Below are positions 9,975 through 20,570 of a DNA stretch of 64,000 nucleotides, piece after piece. The position numbers and the translations under genes are program-made. Origin of the DNA: Paulinella micropora (Eukaryota > Cercozoa > Imbricatea > Euglyphida > Paulinellidae); NCBI GenBank assembly GCA_019918135.1, contig WBZZ01002865.1, positions 145,001 to 209,000 of the forward strand. Reading direction: 5' to 3'. Each line of letters starts with the position of its first letter. The first letter of the stretch is position 1. The notes below the pieces were generated by a model. It was not told where the DNA came from. It did not search any database and saw only the letters and a program-made list of their open reading frames with translations.

Positions 9975-12900
9975 TCAAGAAAGCCAGACGGGATCTTCGC
10001 CGTGTAGGTAAACAGGGCCCCGCGCTCCCGAGTTTAGCCGGCCTGTTTCTAGCTTGCGTTTTTTTTCCTTTTGTTGTTCTGCTTCTCCCTCCTGGTCACG
10101 CCCCCGTTTTAGCTTTTCTTTGTCTGCCTTCCGTCTGAGCGACGTCTCGCTGCTTTGTTCTGGTAATAATTTAGAGGGAAGGAGGTCATTCTTTGTGTAG
10201 GGGAAAAATAAGCCCTGCTTTTTCGGGCCATTCTTCCCAAGAGAAGAGTACATGCTCATAGCATATGGCTTGTTCAAGTCGACTAGGGAAAATTCTTTTT
10301 TAAAGCAAGCCAGAAACTGCTCTCGGGCCGACTTGTTCAACTCACCCTTGGCCAGGCACAGAAAGTTTTCAAAACTTTCCACCAGATCCTGAAGCCTTAT
10401 AATAAACTTTCCCTTGTTTGGGCCTTGCTGGAGCGCATGGACATGGGGAACTTTGAACTTGGCTCGCCTTTTCTTACAAGGTAGTCTTGTTTTCAAGGCA
10501 ATGGCGCGTCTCAAGAAGGGCGAGAACCTTTTGTAGGCATCCTCCACATCCGCCGTCGGGCCGCTGTCATCAGCGGGCAGCGCAATTGTCTCTAGGAAAT
10601 GGCCAAGTTCCTGAGGCGAGGGGATGCCCTGCTGCTGCTGTTCTTCATTGTCGTTGGCGCAGACAGCCTCGCTGAGCCGTAGGCTTGTAGCAGCTACTCC
10701 CAACCCCTGCAACTGGCTTGCGGTCCACAAAGGTTGACCGTCGTCGTTGGGCAAGATCAAGACTTGGATCCGATTGCGCAAGAAAATGTCACCCCAGCCA
10801 AAGCCGGGTACCTTGAGGTCGGAACGGAGTACCTGGAGCAGCCGGAGCTCTTGCCCTATATTTCTTTGCCGACTGCAACCGTCGATTACAACCAGCAGCC
10901 CTTGCTGCAGCTCTGCCAGTTTGTGCGGTTCAAGCTTGACATCCCGCAGGACGACCACGTGTTGATCCCCCAAGGCCAGACAAAAGGACCTGAGGAGCTG
11001 TTTGAGCCAAGGGGTGACTCGGCCCTGCAGGCCAAGCCACGGCTGCGAGGGGCGCTCCTGCAAGGAAAGATCCTGCTGCTGCTGCAGGCCCCGAAAGGCT
11101 CTAAACCGTCGCGCGAGCCAACTTACAAAGAAATCTCCGTCGCGTGCCTGAAAGCAGCCGCGGATCACTCCTGCTAGCCACTCGGGCACTTGTGGCACAG
11201 AGCTGAGCGAGGGCGTGGGGCTAGGCAAGAGCAAACGCTGTAAACATTCCACGTCGGTTGGTTCAGCGCAGTGTTTTTCCCAAAACTTGAAAATGTCTGG
11301 CTTTTTCTTGTAACGTGCACCCCATTCAGTTGGTATAAGTTCGAGGCCCTGTTGCTTGTATTCTTGGCGCAGCTGCCGCAGCTTGATCAGCTCCGTGCGC
11401 TCGACAGGAACCGGGGGGCCAACCAGGACCTCTCTAGGAGTACAGAAACGCACTGCTAGGTGCAGATCGGTCCGCGCCGGCCACCAGCGGGCTAGTACGT
11501 CGCGGAGGTCAAACCAGAAGTACTTGGTTGGCGCGAGGCAAAAAAAAGCTCTAATTTCCTCCTGGCAGTCTTCTAACTTTACCATTTCTCTGCCCTTGAT
11601 CGACAGCGCAAAACGCTGCATGCGGACGCTGAGCTGCATAGGCTTAATGTCGAATTCGCTCTGGCTGGGCCACATCTCCCGCCACGCAAGCTTGGACAGC
11701 AGAGAGGTAAGAGGGGCTTGGCGGCTGCGTTCTAGGAGCTGCTGCTGGCGCCCGTGTTCCAGTCCGTGCATCAGGCCCAAAAGTTGCTTGAAGTAAAAGC
11801 CGGGGTCACTGCTGACCTTGAATTCGGCAAAGCTGGCCTTGGCCTCAGGCCCTTCCAAGTACTCGACTGCGTGCCACAGGCTGTCTAGGCAAAATAAAGA
11901 GCGCTGGGCGCGGCGCTCTGCCAACTCAAGGGCACACGCGTACAACAAAAAGGCGAGCACCGGGTTGCTGTAGCGCACGCCTCGGCCCGCCGATACACAG
12001 CCGGCCAGGAGGTACAGAGCCTCTGCGTGCCAGAGCGCCGGTGCAAGGCGCAACAGCTCCACGGCAAGCCTCTCGTTTTCCTCACTCGGGCTTTGCTCCA
12101 GCAAGCCCTTGGCCTGGGCGAGCTCAGGCTCTCCGAGAACGCCGAGCTCGCTGGGCTTAGACCGCAGGGCCCCCCACAGGCGCCTCTCTTCGTCGATGCC
12201 AAACTCGCTGGTCTCAGGGTTCAGCCAGGCACCGATTGCACTTTGAGGTTCCTGGAGGTTATTACTACTTTCACGCTCGATGAAAAGCTGTCGCCGTTGA
12301 GTCTGGTCAGCAAGGGGTTGCATTCCTTCGCTGTGAGTTGGTATCTTGCTTTTTGGCGTGGTGTTGCATATCGCTTGCAAGGCCCCTTGATCCTCCCCGC
12401 CCCTCCCCCCTGCGGGGCTTGCTTCTTCTTCAGGCAATGCTTCCTGAAAAGCTTGTGCCCCTGCGTGGTCACTTGGTGCAGCTGTCATCTTGCCCTCGCA
12501 GTCTACGCATTCTGCGGTAGGCGGAGAAGAGCTAGCGCGCACTGGCTGCCAACGCGCTGTGTGCGAAGTGACGTGCAAGCCAGCCACGGGCAGCTCTGGC
12601 ATATCGCGAAATAGACTACACTTGCTCATGTGTTCTCGAACATACCTGCAAAAGGCTGCCGCCTTGCGCGTCGCCACGCTTCCTATGTAGGCCAGCTTCT
12701 CGTTATCAACGAATTCTCGAAAGCTTGCGTTCACAACATCTGGCATTAACATATAGTTGCGCGCGTGGTCAAGGCCTCCCCAGCGCCTTGGCACTATATG
12801 GTCAACATGTGCCCGGACGCCCCCCGGCTGGAAGTAGGGTGTTAGAAGGGGATGCTTGCGATTGGCGCGTGCCCATTTGCGCGCTTCAAACAAGGAGAGG

Positions 12901-13073
12901 GACCTCTTTAGGTTACAGAGATCTGCAAAGTCTCCGAGGTAAACGGGCTCGGTTGTCAGAATTTGTACGTTCTTGTGTCGACGCGCCAGCTCTCCTAATT
13001 TTCGCCGCACACTTAGCTCAGAGGTACTACTAGTGCGGCGTTTGTTTGCGTTCGCGGCTACGAGCATGGCCAT
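9975..13073 (-). CDS. Large HNH nuclease / Sel1-like / degenerate SF3-type ATPase protein
   Basis: 1032 residues from the first ATG. Residues about 65-115 are an HNH endonuclease module: HVDHIVPRRWGG followed by LDHARNYMLMP, with the His-Asp-His core at residues 89-92 and a downstream Asn. Residues about 320-430 contain a Sel1-like block (ALWHAEALYLLAGCVSAGRG). Residues about 620-800 have the layout of a superfamily 3 or DUF5906 helicase core, but the Walker A glycine-lysine loop is absent (LQGRVTPWLKQLL); a beta strand LLVVIDGCS stands where Walker B would be and VLILPNDDGQ where motif C would be. The last 200 residues are basic. A paralogue at 23535-26465 shares everything except the HNH module. 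Intact, intronless and convergent with nothing close. The helicase relationship is inference; the HNH call is strong. Confidence 0.72.
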   Translation of the reverse strand: MAMLVAANANKRRTSSTSELSVRRKLGELARRHKNVQILTTEPVYLGDFADLCNLKRSLSLFEARKWARANRKHPLLTPYFQPGGVRAHVDHIVPRRWGGLDHARNYMLMPDVVNASFREFVDNEKLAYIGSVATRKAAAFCRYVREHMSKCSLFRDMPELPVAGLHVTSHTARWQPVRASSSPPTAECVDCEGKMTAAPSDHAGAQAFQEALPEEEASPAGGRGGEDQGALQAICNTTPKSKIPTHSEGMQPLADQTQRRQLFIERESSNNLQEPQSAIGAWLNPETSEFGIDEERRLWGALRSKPSELGVLGEPELAQAKGLLEQSPSEENERLAVELLRLAPALWHAEALYLLAGCVSAGRGVRYSNPVLAFLLYACALELAERRAQRSLFCLDSLWHAVEYLEGPEAKASFAEFKVSSDPGFYFKQLLGLMHGLEHGRQQQLLERSRQAPLTSLLSKLAWREMWPSQSEFDIKPMQLSVRMQRFALSIKGREMVKLEDCQEEIRAFFCLAPTKYFWFDLRDVLARWWPARTDLHLAVRFCTPREVLVGPPVPVERTELIKLRQLRQEYKQQGLELIPTEWGARYKKKPDIFKFWEKHCAEPTDVECLQRLLLPSPTPSLSSVPQVPEWLAGVIRGCFQARDGDFFVSWLARRFRAFRGLQQQQDLSLQERPSQPWLGLQGRVTPWLKQLLRSFCLALGDQHVVVLRDVKLEPHKLAELQQGLLVVIDGCSRQRNIGQELRLLQVLRSDLKVPGFGWGDIFLRNRIQVLILPNDDGQPLWTASQLQGLGVAATSLRLSEAVCANDNEEQQQQGIPSPQELGHFLETIALPADDSGPTADVEDAYKRFSPFLRRAIALKTRLPCKKRRAKFKVPHVHALQQGPNKGKFIIRLQDLVESFENFLCLAKGELNKSAREQFLACFKKEFSLVDLNKPYAMSMYSSLGKNGPKKQGLFFPYTKNDLLPSKLLPEQSSETSLRRKADKEKLKRGRDQEGEAEQQKEKKRKLETGRLNSGARGPVYLHGEDPVWLS

Positions 13074-13380
13074 CTTTACTTTTGATTTCCTGCGTGCTTT
13101 CCTTTCTTGGCGGTTTTCGGTGAAGGGCAATTTATCTTACCTCACCAAAAATGCCCCCCCAGCTACTAGCAGGGAAACTTCAAGAGAGGGGGGAAAGAGC
13201 GCCTTCCTATCTAAGAACGGGGAGCGGGAGAAGAAAGGGGGGGGGAGCGCCCGGCACGGGCTCAGTGCCATCCTCGTAGTTTTTCTGCATGTCACGCTGA
13301 GCGACGATGAGGTCGAGCCTTGCCTCCCCCCCTCCTCTGCCTTTTTTCTACCACCTACCACTTCGAGACAAAATCCGCTC

Positions 13381-14258
13381 GTTGGGGGCATTTAGTGTGC
13401 CAAAGACTTTGTCAGACTTTTATTAAACTTTTTTTTTTAAACATAAATCATGCCTAAGCTTTTTAATAGCGTGGAAAAAACAACAGACTGTCTCTTGCTA
13501 GTTCTAGTCCTTGCCGGTCCTGCACGAGCTGCTGCCGTGTGGAAAGGTAAGATTCCAACGACACAGTGGCTGTCTTAAAGCGTAGATTTTATAAAACCAC
13601 AAAATTCTTTATAGAAAGATATATTCAAGCGGGGAAAGAGACTGCAAAAGAAAACGATATCAGGATCTCTATGAAGAGCGCTTCTCCCGCAAAAGCTCCC
13701 CGGGGGGGCAATTTAGAGCCTTATACCCTTAGTAGCGCATGAGCACAGGCTCGGTGGGGCGTAGCACGGCTCGGACGGCCCCAAGCTGCGCCCCAGCGCT
13801 GTGTCGCACTCCTAGGGATCTAAGGCTCTATTTTCACTTTTTCCCCCCCGAGGGTGTTTTGACCGTTCCCTCCCCCCTCCCCCGTCCCCTCCCCCTTTTT
13901 TTTCACAGGACAGTGAGGAGGGGAGGGGACGGGGGGAGGGAAGGGGGCGGGAGGAGAGAAAGGGAGGGAGAGAAAAATGGGACGTGTTCCCCTCAGGAAC
14001 TCCCCGAGGGGCAATTTAGAGCCTTAGGTCCTTAGGACCACGAGAGCACGGCTTCGGGTGTCAGAGCACAGGCTCGATGGGGCTTAGCACAGGCTCGGTG
14101 GGGCGTAGCACGGCTCGGACGGCCCCAAGCTGCGCCCCAGCGCTGTGTCGCACTCCTAGGGATCTAAGGCTCTATTTTCACTTTTTTCCCCCCCGAGAGT
14201 GTTTTTTCTTAGGACCGTTCCCTCCCCCCTCCCCCTTTTTTCACAGGACATTGCGCAT
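13381..14258. repeat. Long dispersed repeat, copy 1 (mini-gene plus array units)
   Basis: Starts at GTTGGGGGCATTTAGTGTG and matches 20570 onward almost base for base for about 365 bp, including the mini-gene, then continues into 348-bp array units. Two units are seen here (ACTCCTAGGGATCTAAGGCT at 13808 and 14152, 344 bp apart), the second cut off at CACAGGACA. The element interrupts coding fragments on its right (14259-14689) and, in copy 2, on its left. Confidence 0.85.
13450..13742 (+). CDS. Spliced secreted mini-protein, copy 1 (join 13450-13546, 13615-13742)
   Basis: Exon 1 encodes MPKLFNSVEKTTDC followed by a hydrophobic LLLVLVLAGPARAAA, a classic signal peptide with an Ala-x-Ala cleavage site. 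The donor is AAAG/GTAAGA at 13547 and the acceptor TTCTTTATAG ends at 13614, giving a 68-nt intron. Splicing gives a 74-residue product whose mature part (about 45 residues) is hydrophilic with many Lys and Glu. Both exons keep frame, and the second copy at 20645 has the same exon 1 length, splice sites and intron length. TTTATTAAA lies about 25 bp upstream of the ATG. If unspliced, exon 1 would read on to a 42-residue peptide. Function unknown; no homologue recognised. Confidence 0.55.
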
Positions 14259-14689
14259 GTTGTACATTTGCTCACTTTGATTAGAAGCAGTTTGTATCTG
14301 TAGAAATTTGGGACAGCGTAGTAATCGTCCCCCTTCCTTATTAGTTTGGAACGCAGAGCTTCAACATCGTAACTACTTAGGCTGCCCTCGGCCCGCACCT
14401 CCATGAGAGCGTGCAGGGTACACATGAGTAGGTTGGCGTCGGTCTGGTCTAGCTTTTTTTGTTTGCTACCTTGGTAGATAAAGTTCCTCACAGCCCACAG
14501 GCATACTCCTGGCAGAAGCGAGTAGGGCTGTCGCAGTTTTCTGAAAGCCTCGGCCGTCTCAGAATCGTCAGGAGTGCTGTGGTCAGCGGCGCTAGCGCGT
14601 TTTTTCTGCGTACCTCGTTCGAAGCCAAGTATGTCATGCCATTCGCTAGCAACGCCAAGTAAAGCGCGGAGGCAAGATGAGTTGTAAAA
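14259..14689 (-). pseudogene. Coding fragment truncated by repeats at both ends
   Basis: An open frame without ATG at its beginning reads SSCLRALLGVASEWHDILGF, then a Lys/Ala-rich linker, then a helical block RQPYSLLPGVCLWAVRNFIYQ and LLMCTLHALMEVRAEGSL, before running into the repeat at 14258. The composition is protein-like, but both ends are lost to repetitive DNA, so it is a relic. I do not recognise the parent family. Confidence 0.4.
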
Positions 14690-15345
14690 TTATTGGTAAA
14701 CCGTAGGGTAGGGGCGCGATAAAAATATACAAGAAAAAATTAATAACAGAAAATCACTGAGAACTAGGAGAGGGAGAGGGAGGGGGGGGGTTAGTGGAGA
14801 CGTTGCATGTATTTATTTCTTTTGCAGCTTCTGCGCCCTTTCCCTCCCCCTTCCCCTGCTCCTTGAGCCCCCTAGGCTTAGGAGAGAGGAGAGGTGGCGG
14901 AAAGGATTTGAAGATTACGAAGGGAAAGAAAAATACGCCTCTCCCCTGCAAATTTGGGCTCGAAAAATGGAGTGCGGGATGCCCCCAGCATGGGCTCAGT
15001 GGAATCTTTTTTAGCTTTGTGTCAGTTCTGCCCCCTGCGCTTTGAGCCCTCGCCCTCCGAACTCAGGGGACGGAGGGGGGGCCCTCCCCTGCCTCCTTCC
15101 TTCCCCTCTCCTAGTTCTCAGTGCCAAGATTAAAAACTTTGTCAAGGATTTTTTTATTAATTTTTTTTTGTACACCGGCGAAGCGCGCACCCTGCCCCTC
15201 CCCCTTCCCAGTCCCACTCCTAATCTTCAGTGTCAAGTGTAAGACCGTCAAACTTTAATTCAGCGTAAATTTCACACTTTCTTGGTGCCCTCTCTCTCTC
15301 TGTCCCCTGCTCTCAGACGAGGGAATGTGGGGGGGGGGGGGGGGC
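14690..15345. repeat. Two copies of the dispersed AT-core/GA-flank repeat, opposite orientation
   Basis: The copy at 14705-14790 reads forward (ATACAAGAAAAAATTAATAA, ATCACTGAGAACTAGGAGAG). The copy at 15105-15285 is reversed and longer (CTCCTAGTTCTCAGTGCCAA ... TTTGTACA ... CTTCAGTGTCAAGTGTAAGA ... AACTTTAATTCAGCGTAAAT), matching 4885-5040 over its full length. No gene is seen in between, only pyrimidine-rich tracts. Confidence 0.65.
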
Positions 15346-15349
15346 AGAG

Positions 15350-15890
15350 AAAGACAATTCGTGCTTCCATGGCATAGACAGGGCGCCGTCGGGAGTCGTG
15401 AGGCCCTTGTCCATCTGGCATAGCGACCACCACCGATCCATCCACCGCAGGGTCGTGCTGGAGCGCGGTGCGCAAAATCTGCGGAAATATCTGCTGGAAT
15501 ATGAAAAGTGAGAAAAAAATTGGAATGCGTTTGCACACGCAAACAATGGACGAGAGGGGGAAGGGGTAGCAGGGGACAAGGGGAACAAGCGGGACGGGAG
15601 AGAACCGGGGGGGGGGGGGGGGGAGAAAGCACTCCCCTGCCACTTTTTCCCCCCTCTTCCTCTCCCTCCCTTCCCCATTTCCCCCTCCCCTTGCTCTTCT
15701 CTCCTTTGCCTTCTCCCCTTCCCCTTGCCCATCTGTTTATTTGGTTGTCGGGCAAAAAAATTTTCTTTTCCTCTTTTCATATTTTTCATATTTTTCTGAC
15801 CTTGTGCACGGTGGCCGAGCCATGGCACGAACAGGACGCCGTCGGGGTTCGTGAGGCCCTTGTCCACCTGGCACAGCGACCACCGCCCCT
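15350..15890 (-). repeat. Diverged inverted copy of the 405-bp repeat
   Basis: On the minus strand this reads GGCCACCGTGCACAAGGTCA, AAAAATATGAAAAATATGAA, an A/T patch, purine tract and GTTTGCGTGTGCAAACGCAT in the same order as the units at 8805-9725. Identity is visibly lower than between the two 9-kb units, so the transposition or duplication is older. Confidence 0.7.
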
Positions 15891-16273
15891 TGACACGCTG
15901 AGCTGACCCCTCAGGCTATTGCCAAGGTTAAGCACCGCGCTGCCTCATCCGCCGGGGGGGAGGGTAGCTCGTGCAGGATCGCTGACGCAGTGGCCAACGG
16001 CTTGTCCTTGATCGTGGCATACCCGTGCTCCCAAGCGTAAAACACACGACAGCCGGCCGGGCTCTGCTGGCGCACAAAGTACATGCGAGTCATCGTCTCC
16101 CGGTACACGTCTCGATTGCGCCGCCCGCTGACAGACGACCTACCCTCGGCGTACAACCAAAGAAACAGACACGGAGGGAACAGACGGGAGAGGGCAGGGG
16201 AGTGTCTACCCCCCCATCCCCTTCCCTCGTCCATTGTTTGTGCGTACCAACGCATGCCAAGATTACGACTTTG

Positions 16274-16471
16274 TCAGGGATTTTTTATTATTATTATTTC
16301 TTTTTTGTACATTCTCGCGATCCTCTCTTTACCTTGTAGCACCTGCCTGGCAACTTCGTTGGCCATTGTCCGCAGCCGCTGAGACTCCTGCTGGACCTGT
16401 GCTAACTTTGCCTCAGCCGCCGTCCCCCGCTCTTGCCACACCAACCAGGAGCCCTTGGCCAGCGTAGAGCG
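16274..16471 (-). pseudogene. Coiled-coil-like C-terminal fragment
   Basis: A 65-codon open frame with no ATG at its beginning reads TLAKGSWLVWQERGTAAEAK, LAQVQQESQRLRTMANEVAR and ends RIARMYKK plus a short Ile run. It is strongly helical. Its last codons (ARMYKKE) coincide with the first word of the dispersed AT-core repeat, so that repeat may be the 3' end of this gene family. Truncated and probably not functional. Confidence 0.3.
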
Positions 16472-16479
16472 CTATAACG

Positions 16480-17333
16480 AGCAACAGAACGCGTGGCACG
16501 CCGTAGCCAGCATGCCGTTAAGTATCACCCTGGCCGGGTGCGCCGTGGCAGAATGAACGCCGGCTGTGGCCCAGGCGCAAAAGATAATAAATTTTTGTTT
16601 GTGGTTGTTGGCTTTTTAGCCGTTTTTTACTACTGGCTCCGGAGACATTGGCGCTGGTATGACATTTCTCTTGTGGTATGACATCTTTCTTTGTAAAATG
16701 CCTTTGTTATTTTTCGGTATTCAAAGCACTGCGCTCCCCGGGGTCCTTTATATAGGAAGATGTCATACCTCGCTTTTCCCCCCCCCCCTGCACCGTGGCC
16801 AGAATCTCTATGCGCAGTTGATCCAGCGCCTTTTTTTCTTTGACTCTACTTCTCTTACCGAGTAGTCGAGGTTGGTTGAATAAAGCAACGCCTCTGCTTC
16901 CGGGAGATCAAGGAATTCGTGCTTCCAATGTGAAGAGAAAATTAGCTGATTTTTGCCTTTATTGACCATATTACGCTTTACAAACCTATGTGCAAAAAAA
17001 GGAATCCTGTCACCACAAAAATCAGGGGGGTTACGACCCCCCCCCCCCACCCTCACTGGCCCGGGCGGCGCGGTCACGTACACTTTGCCCCCCCCCTGAC
17101 ATTCCCTGCCTTTTTTTTGAGTGAGTGTGCATATGATATGGTAGAAAAAAGGCAGTACTCGATGGATTTTGCAAAGTGACTTGAACACGGATGCTTTATT
17201 AAAGGGGAAGGGCGGGGGGGGGGAGGAAGGGGAGGCGCCTTCCCTTCCCTCTCCCTCTCTCTGCCCGACTCTCCCCTACATAAAAACAGATTTGAATTCA
17301 GTTACTACTACTAGGTGTATATATATCTAAAAT
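16480..17333. other. Stretch without a supported gene
   Basis: Contains a repeated word TGGTATGACAT at about 16657 and 16675, with its reverse complement AAGATGTCATACC at about 16757 forming a loose inverted repeat. C/G runs lie near 17035 and 17215, and TTTATTAAAG near 17195. A minus-strand frame at 16808-17188 has no ATG and crosses a G run, so I do not call it. Confidence 0.5.
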
Positions 17334-19625
17334 ATGACCACGCTGCTGGATTCGCTGCGTACATACGTGTCCTCCGTCTTGCCGGCAAGGTTGGCTACAC
17401 ATCAAAGACTGTGTACAAACCAGCAAAAATGTATCTGCACCAAAAACGACATGGATATGAAAACAGCATGGTTACGGCAGGGGACTTTTAACATGGTGTT
17501 TGTCGATGCAGTAGATGATCAATTTGTTGCACGCTTTTCTTTTGAAATTTTCGAAACAGAAGAAACACCTAATGCGCGACAGGAGTGGGCACAATCAATG
17601 TACCTCCAAGGGATTGGCGCCTGTTCTAAAATGCAGTATCAGATAGTGACGTATGATGAAGGAGTGCAATTGGAGACATTTCTTAGGGACTTGACGGCAA
17701 GTACGGAGGGCAGTAACTTGCCCGAAGAGTGCAAAACGCATCTGAGGGATGATTGCAACAGACTGTACGACAAAGTCTCGCTGACGCTACAAAAGCTGAT
17801 TGCACAAGAGAAGGCGATGCCATACAAAAAGCATCAGCTATATTTGTTTTATAGCAAAGCCAAACGTGCAGTGACAGATCTAGACGTGTGGCTTGCTTAC
17901 CCTCCAAAACTCAAACCGGACGCTGAGAATAAAAGGGCTTACGAAGCGTGGGGTAAAACGCAGCAAGCGGTTCAAACTTATGCTAAACTTTTCTTTGATT
18001 TAATACTGGAAGGTAATTTGGCTACTGATTCCGTACTAATAGATCTGAAGCCACAAAACTTTCTTGTGCACAAGGCCAAGGGTCGAAAACGCTACTGGTT
18101 ACGATTGGCGATGCGGATCTGAATGAGGGCTGTAACAACCACGCAGTCGTGGAGCTGCGCCCTGATACCAGACGATTGCTGTACACTCTTGCACAGAGTC
18201 AGCACTCGACCGATTTGCTGTGTACGGGGTTATTTCTGACAGCGCTGGCAAATGGCTACGCCTGGCTATCCCCAGTGGCGCGCTCGCAAGGTTTAAGCGT
18301 GCTTCGCCACCACTTAAGTAGCGCTGCCAAGAACGCACAGAAAAAGGAGAAGGATCTGTTGTGCGAAGCTATAGCATTACTAGCTAGACTGAGATTTACC
18401 AGGAAATCGGTGGCGACCTTTATTTCAACGCTGGCACACTACAGCAAGGTAATCCCACCAGTGGCTGGGAGTCACAAAATGCCACCACTGCATATGACTC
18501 CCTTACAGTTTGAGCAAATCCATGATTATACATTTCGGAGCAATCCATCTCTTGCAGCAGAAAAGTACTGCCTCCTGCTGAAAGATCTATTCCAGTGTCA
18601 GAGTTGTGCTGATTCCAAATGGAGAGATTTACTGGATAATGCGTCGTCGGAATTATTGGGTACGCATAAAGTCATCGACATGTTTGACCTGGTTGCATTC
18701 CTACGACAGGTTTTGCAACATGTCCTGCAAGGCAAATCGCACTACCAAGTGAATGGGCAAAGGCTTAGGCTTCTGGGAGGCAGACCGCAGGAACCTTGTC
18801 TGCTTTGGTTTTACCACCATAACCCAGACGACAGCAGCGAATTACACAAAGTGGTGTCAGCTTATGTACGAGGAAGACATAGGCTCCTGCGAAAGTGCGA
18901 GCAGTGAGGTGATGACTGCTGGTATTGGCAGGGACGTACAGAATCTGCCAAAAATAGTCTCCAAACTAGAAGGGGGAGAAGAATTTCCTACGGAAGTGCA
19001 CGCAATGTTTCAAGCAGCGGCTAGAGAGATTGGAGCTAAAGTTAATACACAAACGCGTATGCAAAGAGAAGCAGACACACACCTGTTCTGTTGGCTGGCA
19101 CCTGCGGACCATTACGAGTTCCTAACAGATGTTCTATATAAAGAGCTAGCGCCTGCGGCATGGTATGGTCTACGCAGACTCGTAGAACATTATGCAGACC
19201 TACTCTCTAAGATTGTAGCTACAGAGTGTTATCGGTTCTTGTTTCGTCATTGGGATCCCTCGTACGTACTAGTGTATCCATATCCGAACCGGGCGGATGT
19301 TCGTTTATTAGATGCTCCCATGTACCTCAAATGCGATGCTAAAGAAGCAGATTCTGTGGAAATCGACACATTGCTGTCGGACAAAACAATCGTCAGCGCT
19401 GCATTATACATTGCCGTTATGGCCAACGGGCCATCTTGTGATACAAAAGAGCGTGGGTGTTGGCATATTTTAGCGCTGGCAGATTTCAAGGCAAACACGG
19501 ATATGCTACAGCCCGCGGTTAAATTTGCCTTAGAGCACTTGCAAATGACAGAGCTGGGGCGCCAAAGGTTAGGTGCAGTACAAAAAGGAAATAATCTGCG
19601 ACAACTGTGTAGTCGTAGAAACTAA
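17334..19625 (+). pseudogene. Tandem kinase-like domain protein, third family member, broken
   Basis: Same architecture as the genes at 52431 and 58236. The first kinase-like domain has a glycine-loop-like LRQGTFNMVFV, then VLIDLKPQNFLV (catalytic-loop Asp, Lys and Asn kept) and IGDADL in place of DFG. The second shows FLFRHWDPSYVLVYPY and VRLLDAPMYL, where the catalytic residues are lost, followed by AALYIAVMANG, matching the LLANG helix of domain 1. The gene is read in three successive frames, with about two breaks, and is more diverged than the other two members. The upstream TATATATATCTAAAATATG supplies a TATA-like start region. Protein kinase fold is inferred from motifs. Confidence 0.6.
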
Positions 19626-19835
19626 ATGCATGCACAGTCTGTTGACGGGCACCGTACAAGCAATGGCGTGGCATGGTATGACTTTACACGCCTCTGTATC
19701 TTTCTCTTTTTCTGTCCCCTTACCCCCCCCCCCTCCTGCTAAGGCAAAGGGTCGGTTTAAGTTTTTTTAATTAAATTTGTATTCTGTACTTTTTCTCGGT
19801 GCAGACCTGCTCTGCACGCAGGGCTGGTTAGCTTT

Positions 19836-20570
19836 GTGCCTGACCTCCCGGTACTGGCACCGGCGGAACCGCCGCCTGAGGAGTGTCTGTCACAGCTCAA
19901 CACGCCACTGAATTTGGAGTATTTGTACATGTCGCAAGCTGCAGAAAAGTACCCGTTCGATTTTCACTACTCAAGGCTGTCGCTGTCTGGCAATAGACTG
20001 CAGTGGCTGCAACGGGTGCTCTCCTGGTACCCGAATGTGACAAAATTAGAAGTAACGTGTTGGATGCAGGCCGTTGTCCAGCTGCTGGGCGTCTGGCTAG
20101 AGAGGGCCGCCGCCGCGCCACTACGGGTGCTGGTGTTTAACTCACAAGAATATGGTAGAGATATTGGCGGGCGTGGCTCTTTGATAAAACAAACGCTAGC
20201 CAAGCTACGCGCTCTCCTTCCAGGAGTACAGGAACTGCACCTGCAGGGCTGTTACTGTGGCGGGCCGGGGCTGGCGGGGCTGTGGGGCAGCCTTCGAATC
20301 CCTAGCGCCCACGCTGGAAGAAATCGAAATATCCGTCGACTATAAGCACCCCTTTTCGGACGTGTCGGACAGGCTTGTGCTGCCCTTTGGACCGCGTGGC
20401 GTAGTTTGGCCACGTCTCAGGGCGGTGCTGACGGACAGTGCCGTGACACCGGAAACGCTGGTCCAGTTCTGGGATAGTCTTGGCCACGAGTTCGTGGGCC
20501 TCCAGCCCGCCTGCACGCCCGCTCTGCTCTGCCCTGCCTACGAGCTCAGAGTGTCTGCGTACAAGGAGGT
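19836..20570 (+). pseudogene. Leucine-rich-repeat-like fragment
   Basis: Frames here read RLSLSGNRLQWLQRVLSWYP, VTKLEVTCWMQAVVQLLGVW, LRVLVFNSQEYG, VQELHLQGCYCG and then LEEIEISVDYKHPF and WPRLRAVLTDSAV. These are spaced like the strands of irregular leucine-rich repeats of F-box/LRR proteins. There is no ATG upstream in frame, one frame change in the middle, and the 3' end runs directly into the dispersed repeat at 20570, so it is a truncated relic. An intron acceptor-like TTTTTCTCGGTGCAG just upstream (19791-19805) suggests it once had a 5' exon. Confidence 0.42.

Noticed and set aside
16808-17188. 126-codon minus-strand frame
   Set aside because: It has no ATG, crosses a long G run and no motif is visible.
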